DNA from: Phycisphaerae bacterium
Lineage (GTDB): Bacteria; Planctomycetota; Phycisphaerae; SM23-33
Assembly (NCBI GenBank): GCA_009783465.1
Contig: WRDM01000004.1
Span: forward strand, 35,231-99,230
DNA: 64,000 nt
Direction: 5' to 3'
A program made the translations under genes and the position numbers. The notes under the pieces are model-generated. The model was not told where the DNA came from. It ran no database searches and worked only from the letters and a program-made list of their open reading frames with translations. Below are positions 44,178-52,384 of this stretch, in pieces; position 1 is the first letter of the stretch, and every line of letters starts with the position of its first letter.

Positions 44178-46475
44178 TCATCGCCCCCGTGCCGGTGGAG
44201 TGGGCCTGGCCGGCGGCTGTCTGGAATCCGGTTCCTGCTCCGGCTTCTGCTCGGGTTTCTGGTCCGGTTTCGCTGGCGGCGGCGCTGGTTGTTTTTGGTC
44301 TGGCTTTGCCGGCGGTGGCGCCGGTTGCTTCTGGTCCGGCTTTGCCAGCGGCGGCGCCGGTTGTTTTTGGTCTGGCTTCGCTGGCGGCGGCATTGGCTGT
44401 TTCTGGTCCGGCTTTGCCGGCGGTGTTGGGCGGCTGCCTTGGCCGATGTTATCGGGCTTGAAGGCGGCCTGGCGGGCGCGGCAGTCGTCGATCATTCGCT
44501 GGGCGGCCTGGTCGCGGGGAACGAACGACAGCGCGATGGACGCCTGCCGCTGGGCCTCCTGGTAGTCCATGCGTTTGTACGCCGTCTGGGCCTTGGCCAT
44601 CGCGTCCTTGTATAGCTGCTGATTGCGTTGTTGCTGAGCGTCGGCGTTGCGATTTTTTCGTTCCTCCTCCAGCCTCGCGTTACACAACGAAATGCCCCGA
44701 AACGCCTCGGTGGTGGGCTGAAGTTTGTACGCGCTGCGATACGCGTCCAACGCCTGCTGCCAGCGTCGCCGCGCGAACTCATTCCGGGCCGTGTCCATCA
44801 GGCGATCGTATTGCTGGCGGTCGCGTTTGTACTGAGCGGCGGCAGCGGGATTCTGCAAATCCCGCCCGGTCCGTGCGAGCACGCGCTGCAACTCGGCGCG
44901 GTCGCCGATGCCGTCGTACCGCATCGTGCCAGTCTCCCGCCGGGCACGAAGATCGAGCATCCTCGCCTGCACCGTGAAAAATCCGCCCGACCGGCTGATG
45001 TTCACAAACACGACAAACTGCACGTCGTCCGCCAACGCGGCCAGCGACGACGCCGCCATGTCAGGCCGCAACGTGATCCGCCGACTCCGACAGTACGTCT
45101 CCAGTTGCCGCTGCGTCACGTATGCGTACCTGGCCGTGGAAAATCCGTTGAACACGGCGTCCATGCCCAGGCCGTCCGCCTGCCCGAACGCCACCACGGC
45201 CAGCCGCGGCTTCTGCAAACTCTGGCGACACTGATCCAGCCACGAGCGAACGTCGCGGTGGTCGCGAATCGCCAACGCCAGCCGGAAATTCTCCATCGCC
45301 GTGGCGTAATCGCGTGCATTCATCGCCCGCTGACCACGATCGACGTAAAAATCAAACCGTTCCGTCTCCCGCAGCCGTTCGTGACGCGCCAACTCGTCCA
45401 TCGCCACACGGTCGTTACGCCCACGGGCAGCCTCCTTCGCCGCCAGACGCGACGCCTTCTCGTACAACTCGCCGAACTCCGCCGCGTACGACGTGTCCGC
45501 GTACGCGGACATGCAATGCCTCGCCAGCCGGCTGGCTTCGGCATACTCGCCGTCGGCCAACATCGTTTTCACTTTCATCCACCACTCGTAGGCTTCGTGC
45601 TGCCGATGCCGCCACTGCGTCTCCAGAAAATACCGCTCCTGCTCCTGGTGCTCCTGCCAGACGGGCCACTCCTCGTCGTCCTGCGTGAGGCGTTGCTGTA
45701 TTTCCAGCAGAAAGGCGGCCTTTTCCTCGTCGGTCATCACGATCATGGCGGCCAGGTCGTCCAGCGCCCGCAACAGGTCACGGTCGGAGTCCATCGCGAC
45801 CTGCGCGGTCTGCACGATCTCGCCCGTGACGGCGTCCACCAGCCGGGCCGACAGCACCGACGGCTCGCCGTAAATCGCCGACCCCATCACGAGATAGCGA
45901 ATGCCCAGCAGCGACTGATCCAGGAGTTTCTCGGGATCGCCCACCAGCCCGGCGATGGTCAAGTCCTGCTCCTTGAGCAGTTCGGTCAGGCGGCTGCGCT
46001 CGACGAGCTGATAGCGTTCGCGGCTGAGCTTGGGCAGGAACATCTCGGCCAGGTCCTGCGAGGGGTTGTCGAGCTTCCACGGGCCGCTGACAGTGAAATC
46101 CGTGACGGCCAGCCGGGGCTTGACGGCCTTTTCGATGGCCTGCTGCAACCATTCGAAAATTTCGGGATCGTCGTTTTCCATGAGGGCGGCCTGGAAGGCG
46201 CGAACGGCGGTGTCGTAGTCGCCCTCCGTCATCGCCTGTTGGCCCCGCTGCACGTAGTCGGCGAACCGTTGGTCCGTGTCGGCGTCGTCATCGGCGTAAG
46301 CGAAATATGTTTCGTCGGGGGCGGCGTCGAGTATTTCGCCGTTTTCATCGTATAACGTGCCGTCTTTGTCGTACCAGATCCCCTGCGCATGCACGCTCGC
46401 GGTGCAAGCCGACATCGCCGCCACCAACGCCGCCACGGCCCACACGCCTATCGCCGAATGTTGTTTTGATGTCAT
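44178..46475 (-). CDS. Exported CsgG-like/TPR protein with Pro-Lys-Gln repeat tail
   Basis: The 765-residue precursor has a signal peptide (GVWAVAALVAAMSACTASVHA), a TPR-like unit (QRGQQAMTEGDYDTAVRAFQ), a CsgG-type domain (KPRLAVTDFTVSG, LVERSRLTELLKEQ, YLVMGSAIYGEPSVLSARLV), a coiled region, a second TPR plus degenerate CsgG-like unit (KPRLAVVAFGQADGLG, about residues 420-545), more TPR-like helices and, from about 685, five units of the type PPAKPDQKQPAP. CsgG domains act in outer-membrane-associated assemblies; the tail may span or bind the wall. The minus-strand start follows TAGGTGAAACG. Confidence 0.82.
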   Translation of the reverse strand: MTSKQHSAIGVWAVAALVAAMSACTASVHAQGIWYDKDGTLYDENGEILDAAPDETYFAYADDDADTDQRFADYVQRGQQAMTEGDYDTAVRAFQAALMENDDPEIFEWLQQAIEKAVKPRLAVTDFTVSGPWKLDNPSQDLAEMFLPKLSRERYQLVERSRLTELLKEQDLTIAGLVGDPEKLLDQSLLGIRYLVMGSAIYGEPSVLSARLVDAVTGEIVQTAQVAMDSDRDLLRALDDLAAMIVMTDEEKAAFLLEIQQRLTQDDEEWPVWQEHQEQERYFLETQWRHRQHEAYEWWMKVKTMLADGEYAEASRLARHCMSAYADTSYAAEFGELYEKASRLAAKEAARGRNDRVAMDELARHERLRETERFDFYVDRGQRAMNARDYATAMENFRLALAIRDHRDVRSWLDQCRQSLQKPRLAVVAFGQADGLGMDAVFNGFSTARYAYVTQRQLETYCRSRRITLRPDMAASSLAALADDVQFVVFVNISRSGGFFTVQARMLDLRARRETGTMRYDGIGDRAELQRVLARTGRDLQNPAAAAQYKRDRQQYDRLMDTARNEFARRRWQQALDAYRSAYKLQPTTEAFRGISLCNARLEEERKNRNADAQQQRNQQLYKDAMAKAQTAYKRMDYQEAQRQASIALSFVPRDQAAQRMIDDCRARQAAFKPDNIGQGSRPTPPAKPDQKQPMPPPAKPDQKQPAPPLAKPDQKQPAPPPAKPDQKQPAPPPAKPDQKPEQKPEQEPDSRQPPARPTPPARGR

Positions 46476-46631
46476 CGTTTCACCTATATATGTGTAGACA
46501 TATTAATCGGTCGAAGGATAGGCGAGAGTCGATTTAAAAACGGAGCGACATTCGGAACATTAAAAAACTGTAGCCTCGCTGCATGGATACGAGCAGGCTG
46601 GCCTCCACAGTCTCATGTAGAAACGTCGGCA

Positions 46632-46945
46632 CGCAGCCCCAACGGGGCGTCTTAGGTAGCCCAGGGTGAGCGGTACGCCGCGAACCCTGGGGAACAAAGC
46701 GGGTTTTCTTACCCTCACCGTGCCTGACGCCACTGGCCGAGGTCGCTCACGCGGGCCTGTACGACTTCGAACGACGCGCACAAGGGAATGTGCGGGCCAT
46801 TCGATGCCGTCTTCACGCGACGATGCGTCCTCGGCCAGTGGCGTCAGGCACGGTGAATAAGCTCAGAAAAACACACGGTCCCAGGGTTCGCGGAGTACCG
46901 CTCACCCTGGGCTACCCAAGACGCCCCGTTGGGGCTACGTGCTGG
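46632..46945. repeat. Composite inverted repeat: D2 and D3 flanking hairpin E2
   Basis: D2 (46632-46694: GCCCCAACGGGGCG, then CCAGGGTGAGCGG) and D3 (46879-46945, reverse orientation) are near-identical and enclose E2. The stretch 46476-47089 has no gene; at 46990-47012 there is also a right-half family A fragment (CAACGCAAACAGGCCGAGCC). Confidence 0.85.
46725..46857. repeat. Family E hairpin, copy E2
   Basis: GTGCCTGACGCCACTGGCCG and its partner CGGCCAGTGGCGTCAGGCAC are perfect 20-bp arms. The interior matches E1 (14464-14595) with scattered changes. Confidence 0.92.
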
Positions 46946-47089
46946 CGCTTCAATACAAGACTGGGAAGGCCGCATTCTTCTTTTCAACGCCCCGCAACGC
47001 AAACAGGCCGAGCCATATCCGCGTCCATCCTTTCATCCTTTTATCCCCGCGAAAGAATTCGCGGAATTCGCGGCGAAATGGGGCGTTTT

Positions 47090-48136
47090 TCACGGATCCA
47101 GTTCGGCGGCGAGTTGTTGGGCAGGGAAGCGTTTGCCTTGTGTGATGCCTTGTTCGATCTGTTTCCAGTTTCGGACAGCCTGTACGTTGGGGGTGTCCGG
47201 AAGGCGGCGGAGCATGGCGGCGGCGATGCGGCGGCGTTTTTCGGCGTCGTCGCCCTGGCGGAGGTCGGGAATCACGTACGCCTGCATGTCGTTGGCGAGG
47301 TAGGCCAGACAGTCGCCCTCGCGGTCGCCCACGCCGATGACAATGCCCTCCCACCGCGTCATGAGTTCCCGCAGCCGCCGCGTCTTCACCTCGGCGGTGT
47401 CGCCCATCGCCTCCTTCGTGCGGACCGTCACGAGCACGCCGGGCGGAAACCGATGGGCCGTCAGCCAGTGCTTGCTCTTGCGCGTCAGGGCGTCGGGGCG
47501 CTGCGTGAGGTAAATGAGGCTGTAGCCGTCACGCTCGCTCAGCCGCCACAGGACGTCGCTGGCGTCGGCCATCGCGGGCGGCTCGCCGGTGACCACCTGG
47601 TACGCCCGGCCGTCGACAATCGTGTGATCGAGGTCCACGACGATGAACCGCTCGCCAGGCGGACGGACGGCAACCAGCATGTCGTAGCGGATTTGCAACA
47701 CGTCGCCGACGTCATCGGACATCCTGGCGGGCGTTTGAATGGGCGTGAGCGTGACGATCGTGTCGCCAGGCCGCGACGGCGCGGTATACGCCAACCGCGC
47801 GAAACCGTCCCTGTCCGTGACGGCCGTCCCAAGCCGCTGCGCCCCCGCGTCAAACGCCACAACGACATCGGCAATCCCCCGAAACGATTTGGGCTTCCGC
47901 AGCCGGGCGATCAACTCCACCGGCTCCCCCGGCATAGCGAGCACGTCCTGTCCATAAAACAACGCCCCCTGCTCCGCCGCCACCGCCCCGCCGCCACGAT
48001 ACGTGCCAATCATCGTCGTGGCTTTGCAGCCCGACAACAAAACGGCAGCGACTAGAACGGCAGCGACAAACGATAAATGATACGCGACCAGTGACAAGCC
48101 GTGGGACAACATTTTTGCACTCGAACGCAAGATCAT
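47090..48136 (-). CDS. Lipoprotein with HAD/LNS2-type phosphatase domain
   Basis: The 348-residue precursor has a long hydrophobic signal (VAYHLSFVAAVLVAAVLLSG) with lipobox LSGC, an Ig-like or beta domain (residues 40-150: PVELIARLRKPKSFRG, RDGFARLAYTAP), then a HAD-like domain: FIVVDLDHTIVDG (nucleophile and acid Asp), YSLIYLTQRPD, KTRRLRELMTRW and IVIGVGDREGDCLAYL. It resembles LNS2/Lipin-type HAD domains found with Ig-like modules, suggesting an extracytoplasmic phosphatase. An alternative start is 48112. The signal-peptide codons contain CTTGTCACTGGTCGC-like bases reminiscent of family F repeats. Confidence 0.8.
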   Translation of the reverse strand: MILRSSAKMLSHGLSLVAYHLSFVAAVLVAAVLLSGCKATTMIGTYRGGGAVAAEQGALFYGQDVLAMPGEPVELIARLRKPKSFRGIADVVVAFDAGAQRLGTAVTDRDGFARLAYTAPSRPGDTIVTLTPIQTPARMSDDVGDVLQIRYDMLVAVRPPGERFIVVDLDHTIVDGRAYQVVTGEPPAMADASDVLWRLSERDGYSLIYLTQRPDALTRKSKHWLTAHRFPPGVLVTVRTKEAMGDTAEVKTRRLRELMTRWEGIVIGVGDREGDCLAYLANDMQAYVIPDLRQGDDAEKRRRIAAAMLRRLPDTPNVQAVRNWKQIEQGITQGKRFPAQQLAAELDP

Positions 48137-48240
48137 AATGTGCTTATATAATCGAAAACCGCTTGGTTTTCGCGTCAAAAAAACTTGTGACGCGGAGAAA
48201 ACGCATGTGCATTGTCAGGTTTTTCGCGTACCTTCGTGTT

Positions 48241-48278
48241 CAGGCGCAACTGGCCACAGGCCCTGCCAGTTACGCCTG
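48241..48278. repeat. Minimal family A fragment
   Basis: CAGGCGCAACTGGC / GCCAGTTACGCCTG stem with CACAGGCCCT in the loop: the type I outer arms without the TTGCGTTGT centre. Confidence 0.7.
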
Positions 48279-48393
48279 AACACGAAACCCCTCGTCGCTC
48301 GTTACCCCTCCCTCGTCACTTTCGCCCCTTTTCCCTTGACCCGCCGCGACGTTCACGGTGAAGTGTGCGAACACAAAATTAAGGATATTACCC

Positions 48394-51300
48394 ATGCTGA
48401 CCAACGACTGGAAGACGCGGATCGAGCAGTGGCGGGCGGAGTTGAAGACGCAGTGTTTCACCGCCCTCGGACAGGTGGCGGTGCAGGGGTTCATGACGAT
48501 GGATCATCTGCCCTACGAGCAGGCGGTAAAGGGGAAATTCAACCCCATGCCCGTCGGCACGCCGTGGGGCCGCAAGTGGGAGTACGGCTGGTTCAAGTTC
48601 GATATCACGACGCCCAAGGCCGCCGCGGGCGGGCGGTTCACGCTCGAGTGCGACCCCGGCTACGAGGGCATCATTTTCGTGAACGGCGTGGTGGCGGGCG
48701 CGACGGACTGGGGGCGGCGGCATCTCACGCTGTCGCACAACGCCAAGCCCGGCGAAACATTCCGCATCCTGATCGAAGGCTACGCCGGCCACGGCGACAC
48801 GCCCTGCTGGAAAGGCCCGATCCCGCCAGGCCGAGTCGCCCTCCCCGAACCCCCCGCCGCCCAACGCACCATCGGAGCGATCTCCTTCGGCTGCTGGAAC
48901 GAGGAAATCTACCAACTCTCCATGGACGTTGACATCCTGCTGAGCCTGCGCGATCTGCTGCACGCCGACTCGCTGCGACTCCAGGAAGTCGACCTGGCCT
49001 TGCGCGAATTCACCACCCTCGTCGACTTCAGCCTGACGGGCGACGCGCTGGCCAAGTCCATCGCCGCCGGACGACGACGACTCGCCCAGGTCCTCAAATG
49101 CCGCAACGGCGACACCGCGCCGGAAATCTTCGCCGTCGGCCACGGCCATCTCGACGTCGCCTGGCTGTGGCCTCTCGAAGAGACCCAGCGCAAGGCCGCC
49201 CGCACGCTGTCCAACCAGATGGCCCTGGCGGACGAATATCCCAGCCACCGATTCATCAACAGCCAAGCGCACCTGTTCTGGATGGTCAAAAAACACTACC
49301 CCGAATTCTACAAACGCGTCGTCCAGGCGGTGAAAAAAGGCCACGTCATCGCCGACGGCGGCATGTGGGTCGAAGCCGACACCAACGTCGCCGGCGGCGA
49401 GGCGCTCATCCGCCAATTCCTCCACGGCAAACGATTTTTCCGCCAGGAATTCGGCGTCGACAGCCGGCTGATGTGGCTGCCCGACGTCTTCGGCTACAGC
49501 GGCGCGATGCCGCAGATCATGCGTGGCTGCGGGGTCGACTACTTCTCGACGGCGAAACTGACCTGGACCTACAACGGCGGCGAACCGTTCCCGCACAACA
49601 CGTTCACGTGGGAGGGCATCGACGGCAGCGAGATTCTCGTGCACCTGATCGCCAACGGGTACAACGCGCAGATGACGCCCTCGGACATCGGCGGGCGGTG
49701 GAACGCCCGCGTGCAGAAGGACGGCCTGCAGACGCAGTTGCACGCGTTCGGCTGGGGCGACGGCGGCGGCGGACCGACGCGGGATCACGTCGAGGGCGGA
49801 CTTCGGATGGCGGATCTCGAGGGCTGCCCGCGTGTGCGTTTCGCCTCGCCGGCGGCGTTTTTCCGCGATCTGGAACGTCGCGGCGTGCCGGCCAATCGCT
49901 ACGTCGGCGAGTTGTATTTCCAGTGCCATCGCGGCACGTACACGACGCAGGCGAAGACCAAAAAGGGCAACCGTTTCTGCGAGTTGGCGCTTCGCGAGGC
50001 GGAGATGTGGGCGTCGGCGGCGTTGGCGGTTGGCGCGAAAAAGTATGAGTTTCCCGAGGCCGTCATGGAGGAATTGTGGCGGGATCTGCTGCTGCATCAG
50101 TTCCATGACATTCTGCCGGGTTCGTCGATTCAGCGGGTGTACGAAGAGACGGAGCAGGCCCACGCGCGGATTCTCGGTGGCGCGGTCGCCGTTCGCGACA
50201 TCGCCACGTCGGCGGTGGTCGCAGGCGGGCGGACCAAGGCAGACGACGGCCTGACGGTATTCAACTCGCTGGGCTGGGAGCGTTCGGCGCTGGTGTCGAT
50301 CGGCCAATCGCGTGCCGCGACGTCGGCGGACGGCGAGTCGTTACCCACGCAGGCCGTCGACGGGCAGACGTTCGCGGAAGTCACCCTGCCCTCGTGCGGC
50401 TGGACGAGCGTGACGACCGCCACGAAGGCCTCCGCGACGGCAACGACAAAAGCAACCAACGTGAAGGCGACGACCCGCTCGCTGGAAAACGAACTCCTCC
50501 GCGTGACCTTCAACGACCGCGGCGAAATCGTGGGCCTCTTCGACAAGGAAACCGCCACCGAACTGGCCGCAGGCCCCTGCAACGCCATGCACCTCTACGG
50601 CGACGTGCCGGCCATGTTCGAAGCCTGGGACATCGACGCCACCTACACGCACTGCCCCGTCGAGCTGACCGAAAAGGCGACCATCGAGGTCCTCTCGCAA
50701 GGCGAACTGGCCGGCGTGCTGCGGATCCGCAGGCCCATCAACGACTCCGTCATGGAACAGGACGTCTGGCTGCGACGCGGCAGCCGGCGGATCGATTTCG
50801 TCACGCGGATCGACTGGGCCGAGCGGCAGAAACTGCTCAAGGTCAACTTCCCGGTGACCGTCCACGCCAACGAGGCAATTCACGAAATCCAGTTCGGCCA
50901 TCTGCGCAGGCCCAACCACCTGTCGCGACAGTTCGACCAGGACCGCTACGAGGTCTCCGCGCACAAGTGGACGGCCCTGGCGGAGGAAAACCGCGGCTGT
51001 GCGGTCCTCAACGACTGCAAATACGGCGTGAACGTGCTGGGCAACAGTATCAACCTGACGCTGTTGCGTTCGACGCTCTTCCCCGACCCGCAGGCCGACC
51101 AGGGACGGCAGGAATTCACGTACGCGTTCTACGCATGGAACGGCCCGCTGACAACGAGCGGCCTGGTGCGGCAAGGCTACGAACTCAACGTCCATCCGAC
51201 CACACAGCGTGGCAACGGAGGCACGGCCAGCCTGTTCCGCGTGGACGATCCAAGCATCGTGATCGACACGGTAAAACCGGCAGAAGACGGCAGCGGCGAC

Positions 51301-51489
51301 CTCGTCGTGCGACTGTACGAATCCCTCCGCAGCCGGACGAAGACGGTGCTGCACGTGCCGCCGGTAATCAGTTCCGCCCAGCAGACCGACATGCTGGAAA
51401 CCCCGCAACGAAAACTCGCGATCCGCGACGGAAAAATCAGCCTGGAATTCCGACCGTTCGAGATCAAGACGGTGCGGCTGACGAGGTAG
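48394..51489 (+). CDS. Alpha-mannosidase, glycoside hydrolase family 38 (first)
   Basis: The 1031-residue enzyme has an N-terminal beta domain (to about 240), then the GH38 catalytic domain: VGHGHLDVAWLWPLEETQRK (zinc His/Asp, near residue 250), FINSQAHLFWMVK, GMWVEADTNVAGGEAL, MWLPDVFGYSGAMPQI (nucleophile Asp, near 365) and LLHQFHDILPGSSIQ (near 568), followed by C-terminal beta-sandwich domains. Layout and length fit large alpha-mannosidases that trim alpha-mannose from glycans. No signal peptide is seen, so action on imported oligosaccharides is likely. A Thr/Ala/Lys-rich linker (TTATKASATATTKATNVKA) precedes the sandwich. Start follows AAGGATATTACCC; a terminator follows. Confidence 0.93.
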   Translation: MLTNDWKTRIEQWRAELKTQCFTALGQVAVQGFMTMDHLPYEQAVKGKFNPMPVGTPWGRKWEYGWFKFDITTPKAAAGGRFTLECDPGYEGIIFVNGVVAGATDWGRRHLTLSHNAKPGETFRILIEGYAGHGDTPCWKGPIPPGRVALPEPPAAQRTIGAISFGCWNEEIYQLSMDVDILLSLRDLLHADSLRLQEVDLALREFTTLVDFSLTGDALAKSIAAGRRRLAQVLKCRNGDTAPEIFAVGHGHLDVAWLWPLEETQRKAARTLSNQMALADEYPSHRFINSQAHLFWMVKKHYPEFYKRVVQAVKKGHVIADGGMWVEADTNVAGGEALIRQFLHGKRFFRQEFGVDSRLMWLPDVFGYSGAMPQIMRGCGVDYFSTAKLTWTYNGGEPFPHNTFTWEGIDGSEILVHLIANGYNAQMTPSDIGGRWNARVQKDGLQTQLHAFGWGDGGGGPTRDHVEGGLRMADLEGCPRVRFASPAAFFRDLERRGVPANRYVGELYFQCHRGTYTTQAKTKKGNRFCELALREAEMWASAALAVGAKKYEFPEAVMEELWRDLLLHQFHDILPGSSIQRVYEETEQAHARILGGAVAVRDIATSAVVAGGRTKADDGLTVFNSLGWERSALVSIGQSRAATSADGESLPTQAVDGQTFAEVTLPSCGWTSVTTATKASATATTKATNVKATTRSLENELLRVTFNDRGEIVGLFDKETATELAAGPCNAMHLYGDVPAMFEAWDIDATYTHCPVELTEKATIEVLSQGELAGVLRIRRPINDSVMEQDVWLRRGSRRIDFVTRIDWAERQKLLKVNFPVTVHANEAIHEIQFGHLRRPNHLSRQFDQDRYEVSAHKWTALAEENRGCAVLNDCKYGVNVLGNSINLTLLRSTLFPDPQADQGRQEFTYAFYAWNGPLTTSGLVRQGYELNVHPTTQRGNGGTASLFRVDDPSIVIDTVKPAEDGSGDLVVRLYESLRSRTKTVLHVPPVISSAQQTDMLETPQRKLAIRDGKISLEFRPFEIKTVRLTR

Positions 51490-51554
51490 CGGAAAAGCGT
51501 TCGCCGCGAATTCTTTTCGCGGGGATTATGGGCATAAAGGATGAAAACATGAAA

Positions 51555-51590
51555 AGAGGCGTTCGGTTGCAACGAACGCCTCTTCTCGTA
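51555..51590 (+). terminator. Probable terminator after the first mannosidase
   Basis: AGAGGCGTTCG / CGAACGCCTCT, perfect 11-bp stem with a GTTGCAA loop and a TCTCGTATT tail (only moderately T-rich). Confidence 0.7.
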
Positions 51591-51615
51591 TTCTCAAGGA
51601 AAGAAATAGTATCCC

Positions 51616-52293
51616 ATGAAATGCTACTGTTATGAAACCGAAACAGAATTTATCTATTGCGTGGAAGGCGCGGAGGGGAAAATATACGAAAATCTTCAAG
51701 CCGATAGATACTGGACGAAAACCGACGACGATAAATTCATCAAAATTTATTCTATGAATACCGGCTGGAACGACGCATGGTATACGGTTCCGGGATATAA
51801 AGAAGCCGTCATGGCCAATTTCGCTCGGCTAGGGCAGTCCTGGCTTGAAGGAGTATTCGACTGGGAAAAAGTCTTGCTGTTGCTTGCCCAAACGTTTACG
51901 AAGAATGGAATCGAATGGTACATATTCGGAAGTGTCAGTGAAGCCGTGCTTGGCGTTGACATTAATCCGCATGACATTGACATCGTTGTCCATACAAGAG
52001 ATTTTTATATAGTAAAAGATTTATTCCGCGAATGTACTGTTGAGCCGCTGGGGGACAATAAAGGCAGTTGGCTCATACGATTCTTTGGAAAATTGTGCAT
52101 TGAGGGGGCTTCGATTGATATAGCGGCGGATGATAAACTGAATTTGGAAAATCGTCAACGTCCTTATGAAAAAGCTTCATGGAATGGCTACGACGTATCT
52201 ATCGAACCTTTACAAGCTCGGTATGAGGTTGAGATACAGCGTGGCAGAAAAGATAGAATAAAAGCGATCGAAGCATACATGAACAAATCATAA
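51616..52293 (+). CDS. Low-GC nucleotidyltransferase-like protein, probably acquired
   Basis: The 225-residue product is far lower in GC than the flanking mannosidase genes and uses NNA/NNT codons freely. Its centre reads NGIEWYIFGSVSEAVLGVDI then NPHDIDIVVHTRDF, the pattern of nucleotidyltransferase-fold proteins (GS...DxD), and ASIDIAADDK could supply a third acidic residue. The N-terminal CYCYETETEFIYCVEG strand region is unfamiliar. A toxin/antitoxin or RNA-modification role is possible but no partner is adjacent. A weak AAGGAAAG Shine-Dalgarno lies rather far upstream. Confidence 0.7.
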   Translation: MKCYCYETETEFIYCVEGAEGKIYENLQADRYWTKTDDDKFIKIYSMNTGWNDAWYTVPGYKEAVMANFARLGQSWLEGVFDWEKVLLLLAQTFTKNGIEWYIFGSVSEAVLGVDINPHDIDIVVHTRDFYIVKDLFRECTVEPLGDNKGSWLIRFFGKLCIEGASIDIAADDKLNLENRQRPYEKASWNGYDVSIEPLQARYEVEIQRGRKDRIKAIEAYMNKS

Positions 52294-52307
52294 TTGCTTT
52301 TGTCGAC

Positions 52308-52380
52308 GTATAAGGCGAAACGGATACCGAAGTATCCGTTTCGCCTTATACAACATCCTGCAGCGCAAACAGGTAGAGCC
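52308..52380. repeat. Perfect 20-bp palindrome joined to a family A half-arm
   Basis: GTATAAGGCGAAACGGATAC and GTATCCGTTTCGCCTTATAC are exact reverse complements separated by CGAA; on the minus strand the loop is C(TTCG)G, an extra-stable tetraloop. It is followed by AACATCCTGCAGCGCAAACA, like the right half of family A. It lies between convergent genes and could act as a terminator hairpin. Confidence 0.85.
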
Positions 52381-52384
52381 ACAT

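Noticed and set aside
48388-50307. 639-codon minus-strand frame opposite the first mannosidase
   Set aside because: It overlaps a clear GH38 gene; the composition is that of an antisense frame and no family motif is present.
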